Shown piece by piece: positions 32,796 to 44,290 of a stretch of DNA of 64,000 bases; within the stretch, counting starts at the first letter, position 1, and each line of letters starts with the position of its first letter. The stretch covers positions 806,001 through 870,000 of the forward strand of contig JAPTOF010000017.1 of NCBI GenBank assembly GCA_028554755.1, read 5' to 3'. The notes beneath the pieces are model-generated. The model was not told the DNA's origin and ran no database searches. It saw only the letters and a program-made list of their open reading frames with translations. The position numbers were made by a program, and so were the translations under genes. The DNA comes from Cordia subcordata. Lineage: Eukaryota > Streptophyta > Magnoliopsida > Boraginales > Cordiaceae.

Positions 32796-33132
32796 ATTCC
32801 TAAAATATCTAGCAATTCTATTAGGTTCAGGATTAAGAGGAACTAGGGGATTTCTAAGGGATCATCTACCAAGCATGCACAAACTATCCTAACTCCAGCC
32901 ACTTCAACCCCCGAAAACTTCAACAATCCTATGTCTACAACAAATAAACCACAATCCTAGAAGGTCTACTAAAAATAAAAACAAAAGCAGAGATAGATAA
33001 ACAAGAACTAAAGCAAGATAATATAAACAAGAAGCAAGATAAGTAAAAGCTAAACAAACTATAAAGAAAAAAGCAAGAAAACAAGTAAAGCAACTATCAA
33101 GAACACAAACAAAGAAAGCAAACCACTATGCC
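32796..33132 (-). other. ATH-B leader and gag start region
   Basis: Continues the gag N-terminal region (to about 32,880) and then an A-rich leader (plus strand) up to the PBS. No separate gene seen. Confidence 0.5.
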
Positions 33133-33150
33133 TCCCTGGCAATAACGCCA
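33133..33150 (-). promoter_or_regulatory. ATH-B primer-binding site (tRNA-Asp, degenerate)
   Basis: The minus strand reads TGGCGTTATTGCCAGGGA, three or four changes from the tRNA-Asp match of NA2, six bases from the LTR. Confidence 0.75.
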
Positions 33151-33156
33151 AGAACT

Positions 33157-35178
33157 TGATGTCGTCTCTCGAGTGCAAGCTCTAATGACCTGTAAGTGCA
33201 CAGATCAGTGTAGTAGAATATGTGCGAGAACAAGTGTCAAACCATAGGGAGGCTAGTTAGTAGAATGGATTTTGTGCTCATGTGTCCTAAAGGTGCAGAA
33301 AAGAAGCCTATACTAAGCACATTTTTGGCATTTTGGATGAACGGGAGCTCGAGAGTAAGAAAATAAAACTACACTATGGGAGTAGAAAGTCGGGAAATAA
33401 GCTAATCTAGAGGGAACTAACAAATGCAAAGATGTTAAGGTGACTTCGACTTATAAATAGGTGATTCTATACTCAAATGCTATGGGATTAAAGGATGATC
33501 GCTTACTATGGTGATTTCTCTTAGCTAGGTTTCTAATTAATGTCCTAATTTTCCCCTAGGACTCAGTGTGGGTCTATCCCTAGGCAGCGCCTCCTATAGC
33601 TACGGCGTGGTCTTTATGACCTAAGGCCTTAAAAGTGACCAATTAGCTTCCTAGGTGACTTAGAATGAACCTACTCTAGTACCTAAATCATTGGCTGGAT
33701 TTAAAGCCAAGACCTAGTGTCGCTAGGGTCGACTAAACCTATCCAGAAACCTATTGGCTGGATTTAAAGCCAAAGGAGACTCGACCTAAGTTAGCCCTAA
33801 ATTACTTGTCGTCATTCTAAGATCACTACAGCAGAATTTAACTTGCTAGTACATTCATACATGTTCTAGGCCAAGGTGTTTGTGAATATCGAGATATATT
33901 CAACTACCAAACATTGTCATGCTCAGATTGCACCATTATATTTGATTGAGAGCCAACACGTATGCATTGTTGAAGTCATATTCACTACTAGGCATGCAAA
34001 CATACATATAGACATGAATATAAGCATTACCTACTCCACAGCATCCATATATAAATATTTAGACATGATTATCTCATGGATTATATGTGTTTAGTAACAA
34101 ATAGACTTCAATTTATACACATGCTATTCATCTAGGCATTTTATCAAACACTTGGACATGAATGAGAAAATAACCATTTGAACAAGAAAATTAAAACATG
34201 TATATATTAAGCCATCAAATCCCATATCAGAAGAGTATATAGCTAACCCATTACATAAGCTAAATCACCCTACACAAGTCTACTCAATCATAATAGAAAA
34301 TAGAATGAAAGAGAGATTATGAAGCTTCCTTTTCATCCTAGCTAATCTTGTACAAATCCCTCGAGAAAACTCTAATCCAAATGTTTGAAACCCTCCAAAT
34401 TGAGCTTGATTCTAGGTGAGAGATGTGTGAGAAAATGTGTGTAAGGTGGGTAAGAATTAGGGTTAAGTGTGTGAGATATAGGTGTGAAGTGTGTGTGATG
34501 GGTCTAAAGCCTCCTTATAAAAGCTGAAAAGTTGAGTTTTTATAGCATCTACTATATATAGTAAGTTGACTGGTTTCTCTACTGAATTGATTCAGCTTTC
34601 AAAATGGTGCTCTCTGGACTGGCCAGTCCATCGGCTTTTGGAGGGGGTTGACAGGCTTAAAATGAGTTCCTTTCTAGAGTGGCCGGTTGACTGGCAATTT
34701 TTCTAGGTCGGCCGGATCCTCCAGTTGGCCTTCTATTGTCTCTTTCTTACTTTCAACCTTCATCACATGACCCATTCCTCTTCCATCTTTCACGTTCATT
34801 CTCGTTCAAGCTCTGTTTCAGCCCTATAGCTCACTTAAGGCATAAAATTAAGCATTTAGTATAGGATTTGACTTAGAAACTCAACTATGCACCTTCTATT
34901 GTCTCTTTCTTGCTCTCAGCCGTTATCACATGACCTGTACCTCATCTATCTTTCACGTTCATTCTCATTCAAGCTCTGTTTCAGCCCTATAGCTCACCTA
35001 AGGCATAAAATTAAGCATTTAGTGAAGCATTTAACTTAGAAACTCAACTATGTACATTTGCTTATGCTTAAACCTAACTCTAGTATATGTACTCTACTAA
35101 TGCATCTTTTAAAGCTCAAGATACCTCTTAAACATAGGCAATTAACAACATAAACACACACAAAAACATAACACATCA
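33157..35178 (-). repeat. ATH-B 5' LTR (2022 bp)
   Basis: Bounded TGATGTC...ACACATCA. Two hairpin units (33,691-33,710 and 33,753-33,772), an antisense open frame at 33,876-34,094, palindrome remnants around 34,610-34,730 and a 163-base tandem duplication (34,731-35,055). Confidence 0.88.
34731..35055. repeat. 163-base tandem duplication in ATH-B 5' LTR
   Basis: 34,731-34,893 is repeated at 34,894-35,055 (both start TTCTATTGTCTCTTTCTT, both contain GCTCTGTTTCAGCCCTATAG). The 3' LTR has only one copy, so the duplication arose after insertion or during reverse transcription. Confidence 0.8.
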
Positions 35179-37137
35179 CCTCACCTTCTTAAGAATGTTC
35201 AATGATCTACGTTTCCTTGTATAAAGGTCCCTGAAGAACTTAGAATAGAAAGGAATGGAAAGGATCACATCTATCAATGGAAAAGTGACCTTAAGGCCCT
35301 TAAGATGCTCTAAGATCTTCAAAAACCTAGAATCCTTACTAGGCATGGGCCTCTCTAAAGTAGATAGAAAGGAAACTCTCAGTACAACACCTCTAGACAC
35401 ATAGGAATCCTTAGTGGGCTCCTTTCCCTCCTGATGTGGGTAGGAAGTACTACTCTCTCCATGGTCTCTACCAGGCTAAACTCTCTCAATAAGACCCTCT
35501 CTGGAATCCCTCTCAACAGGGCTACAATGAGGCTCTCTAGACTCAGAAGGACTACTAGGTCTAGGCACTACATAGTCAACTCCTACCCTATTATCCACTA
35601 TTCTACCACTCCTAAGAGTAGTGATGACATTAGACTAGGCCTGAGGGGGATAAGTGGTGTCAGTAAAGGAACAAGACTGGACTCTAGAGTTCACTTCTAG
35701 TTGAGAAGGTAATTTCCCAGGGTCTCTAGTGCTCAACTGCATGGTAAACTATCCTAGCTAGGTATCTACCTTAGCCTGATAACTCTCTATCTGCTGCCTA
35801 CAACTGGCTAACTCTTGCTGCATCAACTAAAACATCTTCTCAATCCTATCATCACTAGTGGGTTGACTACTAAAGGGAGTAGGGGGTGTCTGTGGCTGAG
35901 GAACACTAGAAAGCCTAGGTTGATTGACAAGGTAAAACCCTGGAGGGTTAGCAAGACAGGGTCACTGCTAGAATAAGGCCTGGGGATATGAATTAGACTC
36001 ATGTTGACCTTGTCTTCAAGAAAGTTTTGGGTTGTCCCTCCAACTCAGATTGTACATGTTCAAGTACAGATTGTACTCACGAGAATAACTTTGAGTAGTA
36101 CACACTTGCTCCTATATAAATTTGGGAAACTGTGGTGCTAAAGGGCAAGCTATAGTCTCATAAGACGACTTGTAACACAAAACACATATTTCAACTACTA
36201 AAAGGTCAGAGGAAGAACCTACAGAATTAGTCCTATGACCGTGAGAGGAAAGAGACAAATAAATTAATTGATCGAACTTATTTGTTAGGGTGTTTACCCT
36301 AGCTGGTAAACCTAAGGAAACTCTTACCTTACTAATATCTCTCTTAATACCTCCCTGATTGGACCTATCCATGGCAAAGTTTTGAAAAGAATTTTTGGCC
36401 ATCAACTCCATTTTCTCTCATGCCTTGGTCGATCTCAAAGTATAGAGGCCACCATTATAGGCGACATTAACCATCATCCTATTTTGTTCATTTAAACCTC
36501 AAAAGAAGTACTAGAGTAGGTCATGACTACCATACTAGTAGTGCGGACACTATCTAAGAAGGTCTTTGAACCTCTCCCAAGTCTCATGAAAAGATTCTAG
36601 ATCATGCTGGGAGAAAGTCATAATGGCAGTCCTAAGGTCGGCTGTCTTGGCCATAGGATAAAATTTTTTAAAGAACTTAGATTAAAGCTTGACCTATGAA
36701 GTAATGCAACCATTAGGTAAAGAATAAAACCAAGACCTAGCCTTATCCTTAAGAGAGAAAGAAAACAATCTTAGACATATGACCTCATGGGAGACATTAG
36801 GGACATGGAGGGTGGAACTCATCTCAACAAAATTGGTAATATGCTCTAAAGGACTCTCATTGCTTCTCCTATAAAAGGAAGAAAGCATGGCCAATATATT
36901 ATGCTTAATCTCAGACTTCATCTCCCCCAAAGCCGAAATTTGAATGGCCAAATTAGGCTCAAAGGCTTTTGGGAGAAAGAATTGCCTAAGAATAGGGTCC
37001 TCATCTATTGGTGGATCCGATCTAAAAAGGTCTTGTCCAAAATGATCTTGGGCTTGATGCCCATGGTGATCATGAGGTGGAATGAGAGGATTAGGACGAT
37101 GATTGGGATTGGCCATCTCCTTAAGAAGATCTTCTAA
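35179..37137 (-). pseudogene. ATH-A gag and start of protease region
   Basis: The capsid part (36,694-37,116, 140 codons) has MANPNHRPNPLIPP, QFFLPKAFEPNLAIQISALG, YRRSNESPLEHITNFVEMSS and FSFSLKDKARSWFYSLPNGC. Further on, 36,112-36,411 has NSFQNFAMDRS and the knuckle CVLCYKSSYETIAC (His replaced by Tyr). The start of the protease region (35,176-35,400) ends in KKVR exactly at the ATH-B insertion and resumes at 16,959. Confidence 0.82.
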
Positions 37138-37571
37138 TTTCCTAAAATGTCTAGCACAGGTTCAGGATTAAGGGGAACTAGGGGATTTTCAAGGGATTTC
37201 CTACCAAGCATACAAAAACTATCCTAACTCCAACCACTTCAGCCCCCGAAAATTTCAACAAACCTAAAACTATAGTAAATAAGACACAATCCTAGAAAGA
37301 CTACTAAAAACAAAAACAAGAACAACTAATAAAGTTAAACAAGCTAACAAGCTAAATATGGAAAATAAACTCAAAATTAGCAAGGAGACAAAAACCAATA
37401 TAGGTAAGCAAGTACCGAAGTAAGATAATATAAACAAGAAGCAAGATAATCAACAAAAAAAAAGTAACAAACTATAAAGAACAAGCAAGGAAAACAAATA
37501 AAGCAACTACCAAAGCGTAGAAGAAAAGAAACCAAATGACTGTTGCTTCCTCGACAACAACACTAAGAACT
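37138..37571 (-). other. ATH-A leader with decayed primer-binding site
   Basis: Non-coding and A-rich on the plus strand. A decayed tRNA-Asp PBS is at 37,548-37,566 (core TTGTTGTCGAGGA on the minus strand), more diverged than in the other copies, consistent with greater age. Confidence 0.55.
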
Positions 37572-39433
37572 TGATATGCCTTTGAAAGAGTAAGCCCTAA
37601 AAGGCCCCGCAAGCATATGGCTTATGCAATATAGGGTTACTGATATGAGTGTCAAACCATAGGGGGCTGTTGTTATGAAGTGAATCCTATGCTTGGTGTC
37701 CTAAAAAGTGCCAACAAGATAACCTAGACTAAGCATATTTTTGGTGTTTTGGATTAATAGGAGCTAGGAAGGAAATGAAAGACTACATTATGAATGAAAG
37801 AAAGCAAAAATAAGAACTAAGCTAACCTAGGGGGATTAAACCTATGGGAAGGTGATAAGGTGACCTATACTTGCAAACGAGTGACTCTCTAACTCAATAC
37901 TATGGGATTCGAGATATTTGCTACTAAATATTGCTTCTAATACTAAGCAACTAACTAGAATCCTAATTACACCCTAGGACTTAGTGTGGGTCTGTCCCTA
38001 TGCATGCACACTTAGGGCTATGGTGTGGTTCTTATGTACCTAAGGCCATAAGAAGGACTAGGGAATTACTTAGGTGTCCTAGAACTATCCCACCCTATTT
38101 CCTAAACCATTAACTAGATTTAAAACTAAGACCTAGGGTTTCTAGGGTCGATTAAGCCTATTCAGACTCTTATTAGCTGGATTTAAAGCTAAAGAGGATT
38201 CGGACTAAACTAGTCCTAACTTATATACAGTCATTCTAGGGACACTAAGTGGATTGGTATCTAATCGGTGCAATCCTGCATATTCTAAGGTAAGGCATTG
38301 TGAATATGACATCCTATTCATGGTACAAACACACACAAGTTTGTTTCACCCTATTAGAAGCATTCAAGCATCAACATGTAGCATTAATTGAGCATGTATT
38401 CACTATAAGGCATATTTCATACTTACATAGACATGAATAGAGCCAATCCACTTCATATTATCCATAATCATACACATAGACATGCATAATCTATGAATTA
38501 CAAGTGTTGTACAGCAAATACAACTCATCTATATACATATAACTCATTCAAGCATTACATCAAACACATGGACATGAAATAATATAAAGCTTCTCAAAAT
38601 AAGAACAAAGTATGTATATATTAAGCCAATCAAATCCCATAACAAAGAATACAAAAATCATCTCATTACACAAGTTTAGTCACCCTAATCTGTTTACTCA
38701 AGCATGAAATAGATAAGAATGAAAGAGGTTATAGAAATTTCCTCTTCCATCCTTTCTTATTTCTTTAAAAACTTGAGTAAATCTTCACCAAATTATGTTT
38801 GAATCCTCCAAAATCAACTTAATTATAGGTGGGGTACATATGTTAGTGTGTGTATTGGAGGTGGGTAAAAGTAGGGTTTTATGTGTGACGAGTGTTGCGT
38901 GAATGGGATGTGAAAAAGGATCAAAATCTGCTAAAAATAGGTTAGAAAAGGGCTTAAATAGTGCAGCAATTGCATCCAACCGAGGGCCTTGGCTAGTCGA
39001 CCAGCCCGAAGGGGGTTGCTTTCTATTTTGGCTGGTCTCCTAGCCCGGTCGACAAGCCCTGGAAAGGGGGATCAACTAGCCAAGTCAGAAGGCCGATTTT
39101 CTCGCGTTGCATCAGTTTCGCTCCGGTTGCCCTTTTCTTTGCCCAATTGCCTCCAAACACTTCTTCTAAGCTTCTCCCACATTCCAAACATCTCGAGCTT
39201 GACTCCAACAATTCTCCAACAATTCAAGTCCTGAGTTTTTGACCTAACTTCACCAAAGATGGGAAATAAGGATGCATTAGTGTAGCGTTTGTCTTTAAAC
39301 TCAACTATGTACATTTGCTTATGCTTAAGCCTAACTCTAGTATATGTATGATACTAATGCTTCTCTTAAAGCTCAAAACACCTCTTAAACATAGGCAAAT
39401 AACATCGCAAACACACAAAAAGAAAACATATCA
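37572..39433 (-). repeat. ATH-A 5' LTR (1862 bp)
   Basis: Bounded TGATATGCC...CATATCA. Hairpin units at about 38,110-38,129 (degenerate) and 38,173-38,192 (TTAGC/GCTAA). TATTTAAG on the minus strand at about 38,952-38,961 and palindrome remnants upstream of it (38,985-39,095). Confidence 0.85.
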
Positions 39434-40242
39434 CCTATCTCTCTCTCTTCTCCTAATGAGAAAGAAAATGCCCTGTGGTAAGATAATTATCAATGTGAGC
39501 AAAACATGAAGTATGATGAAAGACGGTGAACAATTGCTCATCGGCAAAGGAATCACGAAAAGGAGAAGGGCCATTAGAATAATCACTCACAAGACGGGAA
39601 AGGTGATCTATAACTAAGTTCTCACTGCCCTTTTCGTCCCAAATCTCAATGTCAAACTCTTAAAGAAAGAGCAACCACTTAATCAAGCGAGGCTTAGACT
39701 CTTTCTTGGACAACAAATACCTCAACAATGCATGATTGATGTAGACAATCACCTTGGACCTTAGATATACGACCTAAACTTGTCAAGGGAGAAGAAAACT
39801 GCAAGAAGCTTTTTTTCTATGGTTATGTAGTTCTTTTGGGCTTCATCAAGGGTCTTACTAGTATAGTGCACTACGGGGGGCAACCTATCACGCCTTTGAC
39901 CTAAAACAACTCCTATCGCATAGTCGGAGGTATCACATATAACCTTAAATGGGAGATTGTAGTTAGATGGCTAAATAATCAGGGAGGAAGACAATAAGGA
40001 TTTAAGCCTATCAAAAGCCTTAATACATTCGTCATTGAACTCAAAGAGGACATCCTATGCTAAGAGCCTAGACAAAGAACATGCTATATGTCTAAAATCC
40101 TTAATGAACCTACAATAGAATCCTACGTACCCTAGAAAAGATCTAACATCCTTGACACACTTAAGGACAGGCAACTTCTTAATCAATTCTACCTTAGCTG
40201 GGTCAACATGAATGCCACTAAATAAAACTACATGACCTAACA
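39434..40242 (-). pseudogene. ATH-C RNase H and RT connection
   Basis: Homologous to 28,400-29,150 of ATH-B. The clearest part (40,055-40,243) has [20 protein letters not shown] and GYVGFYCRFIKDFRHIAC. The RNase H half is recognisable but full of stops. Confidence 0.72.
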
Positions 40243-40945
40243 CTATTCCATGAAGTGGGATTTCTTATAACTCAACACTAAGTTCTTCTCCACACAATGG
40301 TCAAAGACTAAAGAGAGGTGACTCAAGCACTCATCAAAGCTTTCACCAAAGACTGAGAAATCATCCATGAATATCTCTAGGTGTGTCTCAATCATATCAC
40401 TAAAAATGGACATCATACACCTTTGAAAAGTCGTTGGGGCATTACATAGACTGAAGGGCATCCTCCTATAAGCAAAAGTGCCATAAGGACAAGTAATAGT
40501 GGTCGTCTCCTGGTCCTCGTGAAACACGAGAATCTAATTATACTTGGAATAGCCATCTAGAAAGTAATAGTAGCTATGCCCAGCTACTCTATCTAAGATC
40601 TAATCTAGAAATGGCAATGAGAAATGATATTTCCTAGTTTTTTGAGTTGAGGTTTTTATAGTCAATACAAAGTCTCCAACCCATGAGGGTGTGTATAGGG
40701 ATAAGCTCTCCTCTTTTATTCTCTACAATCGTGATCCTAGACTTCTTAATGACAACTTGGACCGGACTAACCCACTCACTATTGGAGATCGGATAAATAA
40801 TGCCTATATCTAAAAGCTTAATTATCTCTTTCTTCACTACTTCACTCATATGTGGGTTTAGCCTCATTTGCATCTCCCTAGTAGGTATGGCTCCAGCCTC
40901 AAGATGAATACAATACATGCAAACCGAAGGATCTATACCTATCAA
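40243..40945 (-). pseudogene. ATH-C reverse transcriptase
   Basis: The N-terminal part (40,634-40,945) has EVVKKEIIKLLDIGIIYPIS, SEWVSPVQVVIKKSRITIVE and GWRLCIDYKNLNS. The palm part (40,243-40,527) has TCPYGTFAYRRMPFSLCNAP and the intact catalytic motif FMDDFSVFGESFDECLSHL. The blocks are separated by stops or shifts near 40,530-40,630. Confidence 0.83.
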
Positions 40946-42078
40946 ATCATCATGTTTTCGCCCTATGGCCTTCCTATGTTTCCTAAGAATCTCTAAGAGA
41001 CACTCCTTGTGCTTTCTAGAAAGATCAGTAGCTATGATAATCGAAAGGGTCTCACTAGGGCCTAAGAAAGCATACTTAAATACTCAAGAAGAGGTTTGAG
41101 CTCTAGAAATAGGACTAGGCTCAACCAAGAGGGACTTTACCCCAACAACATTAGCAGGGACATCACTAGAATCAAGACTAGAAGGAATAGCCTCAAGTGA
41201 CTTATCAATCAAAGAATCCTTAACTAAAGAAGTGGAAGCTATACATTTCCTCTCTAAGGTCTCCAAATCAAAGCTAGACAACATCTCTTCAAATTTCCTC
41301 AAATCTTCTCTGTCAGTCATAGTCCTCTCTACAAAGTCTTCAACATAAGAATGAATCAGATCAACTCTAAAGCACTCTTCTCCATCTTCTTCTCCTCCTA
41401 CACTTGCCCTACTCACTACCTCAGCAACCTTTATGAAGGACCTCAAATTCCTATATTTTATTTCTAATATCCATGACCTAAAATCAATAATGGTGTCTGC
41501 AGTAGCAAAGAAGGGGCGACCTAAAAGAATGGGAGTGGAATGTCTAAAGTCATGTCCTGAATCAATATCAAGCACTATGAAATCTATACGGTACACAAAC
41601 TTACCTACCTAGACAAGCATATCTTCTACCATTCCCCTAGGTCTCCTCTCAAACCTGTCAGCTAGCTAAAGAGTAATGTAAGTAAGGGACAAGTCTCCTA
41701 AACCTAGCTACTAGTAGATTGGTATGGGATGAGGTTCACACTAGATCCTAAGTCTAGCAAGGTGTGATCAAAGTGGGCCTCACAGATTCTACAAGGAATA
41801 GTGAAAGCTCCGGGGTCACTCATCTTGGCCAAAAGGCCAATGGTACAAATGCTACTCACTTTCTTTGTAAACTTCACCTTCTTAGGCATAATCGAGGCTT
41901 GACACTTCCTAGTACAAAGATCCTTAAAGAACTTGGCATAAGAGGGAATAGAATGGACCACTTCTATCAAAAAAAGATTGACATAAATGTATTTTTGATG
42001 TTCTAAGACTTTGAGGAATCTAGTATCCTTGCTAGGTAAAGGCCTCTTTAAAGTAGATGGATAAAGAACTCTAGGCAT
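40946..42078 (-). pseudogene. ATH-C aspartic protease and linker
   Basis: 41,704-42,078 holds the upstream region and the active-site block LDLGSSVNLIPYQ, an intact DLGS motif. 41,084-41,596 has DFIVLDIDSGHDFRHSTPIL, LGRPFFATADTI and the linker MTDREDLRKFEEMLSSFDLE. A frame break separates them near 41,600-41,700. Confidence 0.8.
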
Positions 42079-43850
42079 AACACCTCTACATACATGGGAA
42101 TCATCAATAGGCTCCTTTTCCTACTAATATGGGCGGGAAATACTACTCTCTCCATGGTTTCTCGAAGGCTCAACTCTCTCAACAAGACCGTCTCTGGAAT
42201 CTCTCTCAACAAGGCTATAGTCATGATCTCTAGACTTGGAAAGACCACTAAGTGCGGGCACTGCATAGGCAACTCCTACTCTATTATCTACTATTCTACC
42301 CCTCCAAAGAGTGGTAACAACTTTAGCCTGGGCCTAAGAGGGATGAGTAGTATTGGTGGAGGAATAGGACTGGACTCTAGAATTCACCTCCGGCTGAGAA
42401 AGTAGCTTCTCGGGGTCTCTGGTGCTTAACTAACTGGTCAACTGCCTAACTATGCCTTAATCGTAGCCATGTGCTCTCTATTTTCTATTATCTCCTACTG
42501 CTAGTTCTGAATGAGCTGCATAATTTTCATCATGTCACTGTTAGGGGGTTGGCTACTAGATGGAGTAGGTAATGCTTGAGACTGAGAAACACTAGTGAGT
42601 CAGGCTAATTAAGATTATAGAGACCTAGGGGATATTGAGTACGAGGTTGCTGCTGGGATGGAACTTGGGAATGGGAACTAGACTCATACTGGCCTTGTCT
42701 CCAAGGGAACTTAAGATTATCCCTCAATCCCAAGTTGTAAGTGTTGCAATAGGGATTGTACTCACGAGAACATCCCTATGTAGCAATATCCCTGTGTAGC
42801 ACATACTTGCTCTTGCATAAAATCAGGAAACTGTGGTGCCATGGGGTAAGCAATAGTCTCATGGGATGCCTCAGAACATAGAGCACACACTTCAACTTCC
42901 AAAGGTGGAGAAGAAGAACCTACTAAACTAGCTCTACAATTCTAGGAAGAAAGAGTCAAAGAGATAAATTGATCTAACTTATGAGTCAATGCTTTGACCT
43001 TAGAGGGCAAATCAGAAGAAACTCCTACCTTATTAACACTTCTCCTGTTACCTTCTCGACTAGACCTATCCATAGCAAAGTTCTAAAAAGAATTTTCAGA
43101 CATCAACTCCATTTTCTCCCATGCCCTAGTCAATCTCAAAGTATAGAAGCCACCATTGGAGGCGGCACTGACCATCATCCTATTTTGTTGATTCAAACCT
43201 CAAAAGAAATACTGGAGTAGGTCATGACTACCATACCCGTTGTGTGGACACTATCTAAGGAGGACTTTGAACCTTTCTATAGCCTCATGAAAGGACTCTA
43301 AGCCATGTTGAAAAAAAGTCATAATGATGATCCTATGGTCGACTGTCTTGGCCATAGGAAAGAATTTCTGAAAGAACTTAGATTGAAGCTTGGCTCATGA
43401 AGTGATACATCCATTAGGCAAAGAATGTAACCAAGTCCTAGTCTTATCCTTAAAAGAGAAAGGAAACAACCTAAGATGTATGAACTCTTAGGAGATATCA
43501 GGAACATGGAGGGTGTAACTCATCTCCACAAAGTCTGTAATATGATCTAAAGGACTCTTATTGCTCCTCCCATAGAAGGAGTGGAGCATGGCAAACATAT
43601 TATGCTTAATCTTGAAGCTCATCTCCCCCAAACTTAGAATTTGAATAGCCAAATTAGGCTCAAAGGTCTCAGGGAGAAAGAATTGCCTAAGAGTGGGTTC
43701 TTTATCTATGGGTGGATTTGATCTATGAGGCTCTTATCTAAGATGATCTTGGGCTTGATGTCTATGGTGATCATAAGGTGAAATGGGATTCATTGGGGGA
43801 ATGGGAGGATTTCAAAGATGATTGGGATCGGCCATTTCTTCAAGAAAATC
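42079..43850 (-). pseudogene. ATH-C gag
   Basis: Many short frames, but homology to ATH-B and ATH-D gag is clear. The capsid part (about 43,330-43,700) contains FYGRSNKSPLDHITDFVEMS. The zinc knuckle near 42,850-42,900 reads CALCSEASHETIAY, keeping the His but with the last Cys replaced by Tyr. No continuous frame longer than about 60 codons. Confidence 0.7.
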
Positions 43851-44268
43851 TCCTAAATTCCTAAAATTCCTTACAATCCTATCGGGTTCAAGATTAAAAG
43901 GAACTAGGGGTTTCCTAAGAGACCTCCTACCAAGCAGGCAAAAACTATCCTAACTCAAGCCACTTCAACCCCCAAAAACCTCAACAATCTTAAAACTACA
44001 GCAAATAACCACAAGCCTAGAAAGTCTACTAAAAACAAAAACAAAAACAAACTAATAAAGCTAAACAAGAAAACAAGCTAACTACGAAAAGTAAAGACAA
44101 TAGCTTAAAAGAAAACAAAAACAAAGATTAATAAGCAAGTACCCAAGCAAGATAATATAAACAAGAAGCAACATAAGAAAAAACTAAACAAACTATAAAG
44201 AAAATGTGAGGAGAACAAATAAAGCAACTACCAAAACACACAAGCAAAAAATGCAAACCACTGTGCCT
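43851..44268 (-). other. ATH-C leader, no gene
   Basis: Gag start remnant and A-rich (plus strand) leader; nothing else seen. Confidence 0.5.
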
Positions 44269-44285
44269 CCCTGGCAGCGGCGTAA
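44269..44285 (-). promoter_or_regulatory. ATH-C primer-binding site remnant
   Basis: The minus strand reads TACGCCGCTGCCAGGGA, a decayed tRNA-Asp match at the expected distance from the LTR. Confidence 0.65.
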
Positions 44286-44290
44286 GAACT

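Larger units (their letters stand above)
16960..35178 (-). mobile_element. ATH-B: complete Athila-like Ty3/gypsy element with NA2 nested in its 3' LTR
   Basis: Perfect TSD CCTCA at 16,955-16,959 and 35,179-35,183. Without NA2 the element is about 11.5 kb. It has two LTRs, a degenerate tRNA-Asp PBS, gag, protease, RT, RNase H, integrase and a 1.4-kb 3' untranslated region with two hairpin/polypurine modules. The TSD splits the protease region of ATH-A. All enzyme domains are broken. The LTRs are asymmetric: the 3' copy has a ~300-base insert and lost one hairpin unit, and the 5' copy has a 163-base tandem duplication. Confidence 0.88.
4339..39433 (-). mobile_element. ATH-A: Athila-like Ty3/gypsy element, interrupted three times
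   Basis: Its pieces are 35,184-39,433 (5' LTR, gag, start of protease), 14,388-16,959 (protease, RT, RNase H, start of integrase) and 4339-5032 (integrase). ATH-B interrupts the protease, COP1 the integrase N-terminal region, and NA1 the integrase C-terminal region. Reading through the ATH-B insertion restores one continuous protease upstream region, which proves that the two halves are one element. The 3' LTR lies left of the window. The right edge adjoins ATH-C at CCTAT (39,434-39,438), the expected TSD. Lineage is from the RT text WVSPVQVV...GWRVCIDYRKLN and the gag text FSLKDKARSW, typical of Athila/Tat elements. Confidence 0.8.

Noticed and set aside
42094..42405. Plus-strand 103-codon frame (and similar at 31,009-31,251 and 35,434-35,700)
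   Set aside because: Antisense to the gag/protease linker of Athila-like elements, recurring only because the elements are homologous.
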